Assembly (NCBI GenBank): GCA_017431185.1
Contig: JAFRLP010000305.1
Location: forward strand, 1-7,293
DNA from: Victivallales bacterium
Lineage (GTDB): Bacteria; Verrucomicrobiota; Lentisphaeria; Oligosphaerales; Oligosphaeraceae
Length of the DNA stretch: 7,293 bases
Reading direction: 5' to 3'
Part shown: piece by piece, positions 5,649-7,293 of the stretch
How the letters are laid out: every line of letters starts with the position of its first letter
Position numbering within the stretch: position 1 is the stretch's first letter
Notes under the pieces: generated by a model
Told to the model about the DNA's origin: nothing
Databases searched by the model: none
Seen by the model: the letters and a program-made list of their open reading frames with translations, nothing else
Program-made: the position numbers and the translations under genes

Positions 5649-5722
5649 TTCCGAATGTTTTTCAATATAATTCCGCACTTTCAGAAATCAACCAGAAGTT
5701 TAACTGTATTTTTTCAGAAAAA
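5649..5722. promoter_or_regulatory. Candidate operator cluster in the repressor-dehydrogenase divergent region
   Basis: Three odd-centred palindromes of the form TTC-N-GAA occur here: TTCCGAA (5649-5655), TTTCAGAAA (5679-5687) and TTTTTCAGAAAAA (5710-5722). Their centres (5652, 5683, 5716) are 31 and 33 bases apart, close to three turns of the helix, so a dimeric repressor could occupy all three on nearly one face. The middle one falls between the proposed -35 and -10 of the repressor gene. AT-richness makes chance matches likely for the short copies, so this is a candidate only. Confidence 0.35.
5664..5691 (-). promoter_or_regulatory. Candidate promoter of the LacI-family gene
   Basis: On the complementary strand TTGATT (complement of 5686-5691) and TATATT (complement of 5664-5669) are 16 bases apart. 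Matches to the consensus are four and five of six. The TTTCAGAAA palindrome lies in the spacer, which would permit self-repression. Confidence 0.3.
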
Positions 5723-5736
5723 CTCCCTTTCCTGAA

Positions 5737-5763
5737 TTGCAAGACCCACCAAGGCAATATAGT
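5737..5763 (+). promoter_or_regulatory. Candidate promoter of the dehydrogenase pair
   Basis: TTGCAA (5737-5742) and TATAGT (5758-5763) stand 15 bases apart, a slightly short spacer. The same stretch holds ATTGC (5736-5740) and GCAAT (5754-5758) as an inverted pair. Transcription would begin about 35 bases before the ATG at 5805. A perfect TATAAT at 5666-5671 lacks a recognisable -35. Confidence 0.3.
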
Positions 5764-5804
5764 TTAGTGATTGTTCCAGACCAGCCACAACCCACTAGCC
5801 AAAT

Positions 5805-6809
5805 ATGAAACAAGCCGTTATTTGCTTTGACAGAAAGGAACACGCCGAGTTGCAGACGCAGGAACTGTCGCTGGAACCAGCGGCGGGTCAGGTTCTGGTC
5901 AAGTCAGACTTTGATTTGATCAGCGCAGGCACCGAGCTTGCCAACTACCGCGACCTGCCCAACTGCGGCGGCAGTTTTCCGCGTTATCCAGGGTACAGTG
6001 TGTCGGGCCATGTCGTCAAGGTCGGAGACGGCGTAGAGACTCTGAAGGATGGGGACAACGTGGTCATTCCCTGGAGCGGCCATCGCTCGTGGTTTGTCAA
6101 GGACGCGGAAAAGCTCTACAAGGTACCGAGTGGAGTCAGCCAGCAGGTGGCCGCATTCGCGCACCTGGCCTCCTTCCCCTTCCTGGGTGTGCGGAAATTG
6201 AACCTGCAAATGGGCGAGTCGGCGATGGTCGCGGGACTGGGACTGCTGGGAATGCTGGCCGTGCAGTATGCGCGGCTCGCGGGGGCCTGCCCCGTGCTGG
6301 CCTGCGACTTCTCCCCCGAACGGCGCGACCTCGCCTTGAGGCTTGGCGCGGACTACGTTCTGGACCCAGGCGACCCTGATTTCCTCGCCAAGGTCATGGA
6401 ACTCACCGAGGGCAACGGAGTCGATGGCGTGGTGGAGGTGACAGGGGCCTTCGCAGCACTGAAACAGGCCCTGAAATATGTCGCCTGTCAGGGACGCATC
6501 ACCCTTCTGGGCTGCACCCGCGTCTCAGGCCAGGGCATCGACTACTACCAGGACATCCATCGGCACGGAGTCTCCATCATCGGGGCACACACGATGACAC
6601 GACCCCATTGCGAGTCACGGCCTGGCCAGTGGACGGAGTTTGACGACTACCGCACCTTCTTCCGCTACGTCAAGACTGGCCGCATCCAGGTCGAGCCAAT
6701 CATCCACCGCGTGGTTTCGCCGCGTGACGCGACCGAGGTCTATGCGGAACTGGCCTCCTTGCCCGACCCGCCCTGCGGAGTGCTGTTCGATTGGCGCGAC
6801 GTTGAATGA
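5805..6809 (+). CDS. Zinc-free MDR-superfamily NAD(P)-dependent dehydrogenase
   Basis: A 334-residue cytoplasmic oxidoreductase of the medium-chain alcohol-dehydrogenase fold. The N-terminal GroES-like half (1-130) carries ISAGTELANY (39-48) where zinc enzymes have a catalytic Cys, and YPGYSVSGHVV (61-71) where they have G-H-E; the four-Cys structural zinc loop is also absent. The Rossmann half begins MVAGLGLLGMLAVQYA (141-156) with the GLGLLG turn at 144-149, followed by ACDFS, whose Asp168 suggests NAD over NADP. LRLGADYVLDP (178-188) and GVDGVVEVTG (205-214) are standard MDR segments. The ISAGTE form resembles the subgroup that includes BchC-like and sugar-related dehydrogenases. The substrate is unknown. 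No clear Shine-Dalgarno site precedes the ATG at 5805, although MKQAVICFDR is a normal start for the fold. The epimerase-like gene follows after 15 bases, so the two are probably co-transcribed and controlled by the divergent repressor. Confidence 0.85.
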   Translation: MKQAVICFDRKEHAELQTQELSLEPAAGQVLVKSDFDLISAGTELANYRDLPNCGGSFPRYPGYSVSGHVVKVGDGVETLKDGDNVVIPWSGHRSWFVKDAEKLYKVPSGVSQQVAAFAHLASFPFLGVRKLNLQMGESAMVAGLGLLGMLAVQYARLAGACPVLACDFSPERRDLALRLGADYVLDPGDPDFLAKVMELTEGNGVDGVVEVTGAFAALKQALKYVACQGRITLLGCTRVSGQGIDYYQDIHRHGVSIIGAHTMTRPHCESRPGQWTEFDDYRTFFRYVKTGRIQVEPIIHRVVSPRDATEVYAELASLPDPPCGVLFDWRDVE

Positions 6810-6824
6810 CCTCAAGGAACAAGC

Positions 6825-7293
6825 ATGAACATCAACAAGACGAAGAGAATCCTGGTGGCGGGCGCCACGGGCGCCATGGGGCAGTACCTGGTTCCGCTGT
6901 TGGCGGAAACTGGCGCCGAAATCACCGCCGTCGCCCTGGACAAATGCGAAGGTGCATTCCCGAATGTCCATTCTGTCACGGGAAATTTCCGTGACGACGA
7001 GGAGTTCCGCAGCCTTGTCCTGAAAGAAAAATTCGACGCCATCGTCGATTTCATGATCTATCCAGCCAATTTCGGATGCATCCGACTGCCGGAGTGCCTG
7101 GATACCACGGGGCACTACATCTACCTGTCCAGCTATCGGATATACGCCGACTGCGAGCATCCCATCCGTGAAACCTCCCCGCGCCTGATTGACGCCTCGA
7201 CAGACCAGTTGCTGCTCAATTCGGATGACTATTGCATCTTCAAGGCACGTGGCGAGAACATCATCCGTTCCTTTGACCGCAAGAACTGGACGA
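6825..7293 (+). CDS. Extended-SDR NAD-dependent epimerase/dehydratase (3' end outside window)
   Basis: The reading frame from the ATG at 6825 is open to the window edge and gives 156 residues without a stop. AAGGAA (6814-6819) lies five bases upstream. The N-terminal ILVAGATGAMGQYL (9-22) is a Rossmann strand and the G-x-x-G-x-x-G turn of extended short-chain dehydrogenases; FDAIVDFMIYP (70-80) is the strand that lines the cofactor site. YLSSYRIYAD (100-109) corresponds to the family's SS-x-x-V-Y-G segment with the catalytic Ser. YCIFK (136-140) is the catalytic Y-x-x-x-K, followed by ARGENII, typical of sugar-nucleotide epimerases and related NAD enzymes. The C-terminal substrate-binding half is missing, so reaction and substrate cannot be stated. 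Likely the second gene of the repressor-controlled transcription unit; further genes may follow. Confidence 0.85.
   Translation, partial: MNINKTKRILVAGATGAMGQYLVPLLAETGAEITAVALDKCEGAFPNVHSVTGNFRDDEEFRSLVLKEKFDAIVDFMIYPANFGCIRLPECLDTTGHYIYLSSYRIYADCEHPIRETSPRLIDASTDQLLLNSDDYCIFKARGENIIRSFDRKNWT

Noticed and set aside
5649..5804. Possible small RNA or riboswitch in the divergent region
   Set aside because: No stable multi-helix structure or conserved riboswitch motif could be seen; the palindromes are better read as DNA operator candidates.

Overview
The window holds eight protein-coding regions: six complete genes and one truncated at each edge. Intergenic spaces are short and codons are GC-rich at third positions. 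LpxD together with a Skp-type periplasmic chaperone indicates a Gram-negative, lipid A-making bacterium. The divergent form of aspartate carbamoyltransferase, the ordinary Shine-Dalgarno sites and a LacI-regulated dehydrogenase pair fit the PVC group (for example Lentisphaerota or a relative). That placement is inference and not proven by the sequence.

Layout. Bases 1-53 look like the tail of a rightward gene. Bases 70-224 fill the gap before the next, convergent gene with a 155-base almost continuous inverted repeat; it is either a MITE-like element or a very long bidirectional terminator. A leftward gene for a protein with two ACT domains follows (225-659). A divergent control region of about 195 bases leads to a rightward gene for a PurN-type formyltransferase-fold protein (855-1745), then to pyrB (1848-2939), a skp/ompH-type gene (2954-3616) and lpxD (3637-4695). 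The last three are tightly spaced and look like one operon that joins pyrimidine synthesis to outer-membrane biogenesis.

A LacI-family repressor gene runs leftward (4670-5632) and overlaps the end of lpxD by 26 bases. Across a 172-base, AT-rich divergent region with small palindromes lie two rightward genes: a zinc-free MDR-type dehydrogenase (5805-6809) and an extended-SDR NAD-dependent epimerase/dehydratase (6825 to the window edge). The repressor probably controls this pair, which would carry out two linked oxidoreductase steps on a sugar-like compound. The substrate cannot be read from the sequence.

No tRNA, rRNA, CRISPR array, transposase or phage gene is visible. I found no clear new multi-gene system. 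The strongest unexplained items are the 155-base palindrome whose flanking TTA coincides with a stop codon, the matched promoter architecture in front of the formyltransferase-like gene and pyrB, the LacI protein with a shortened hinge, and the uncharacterised dehydrogenase pair.
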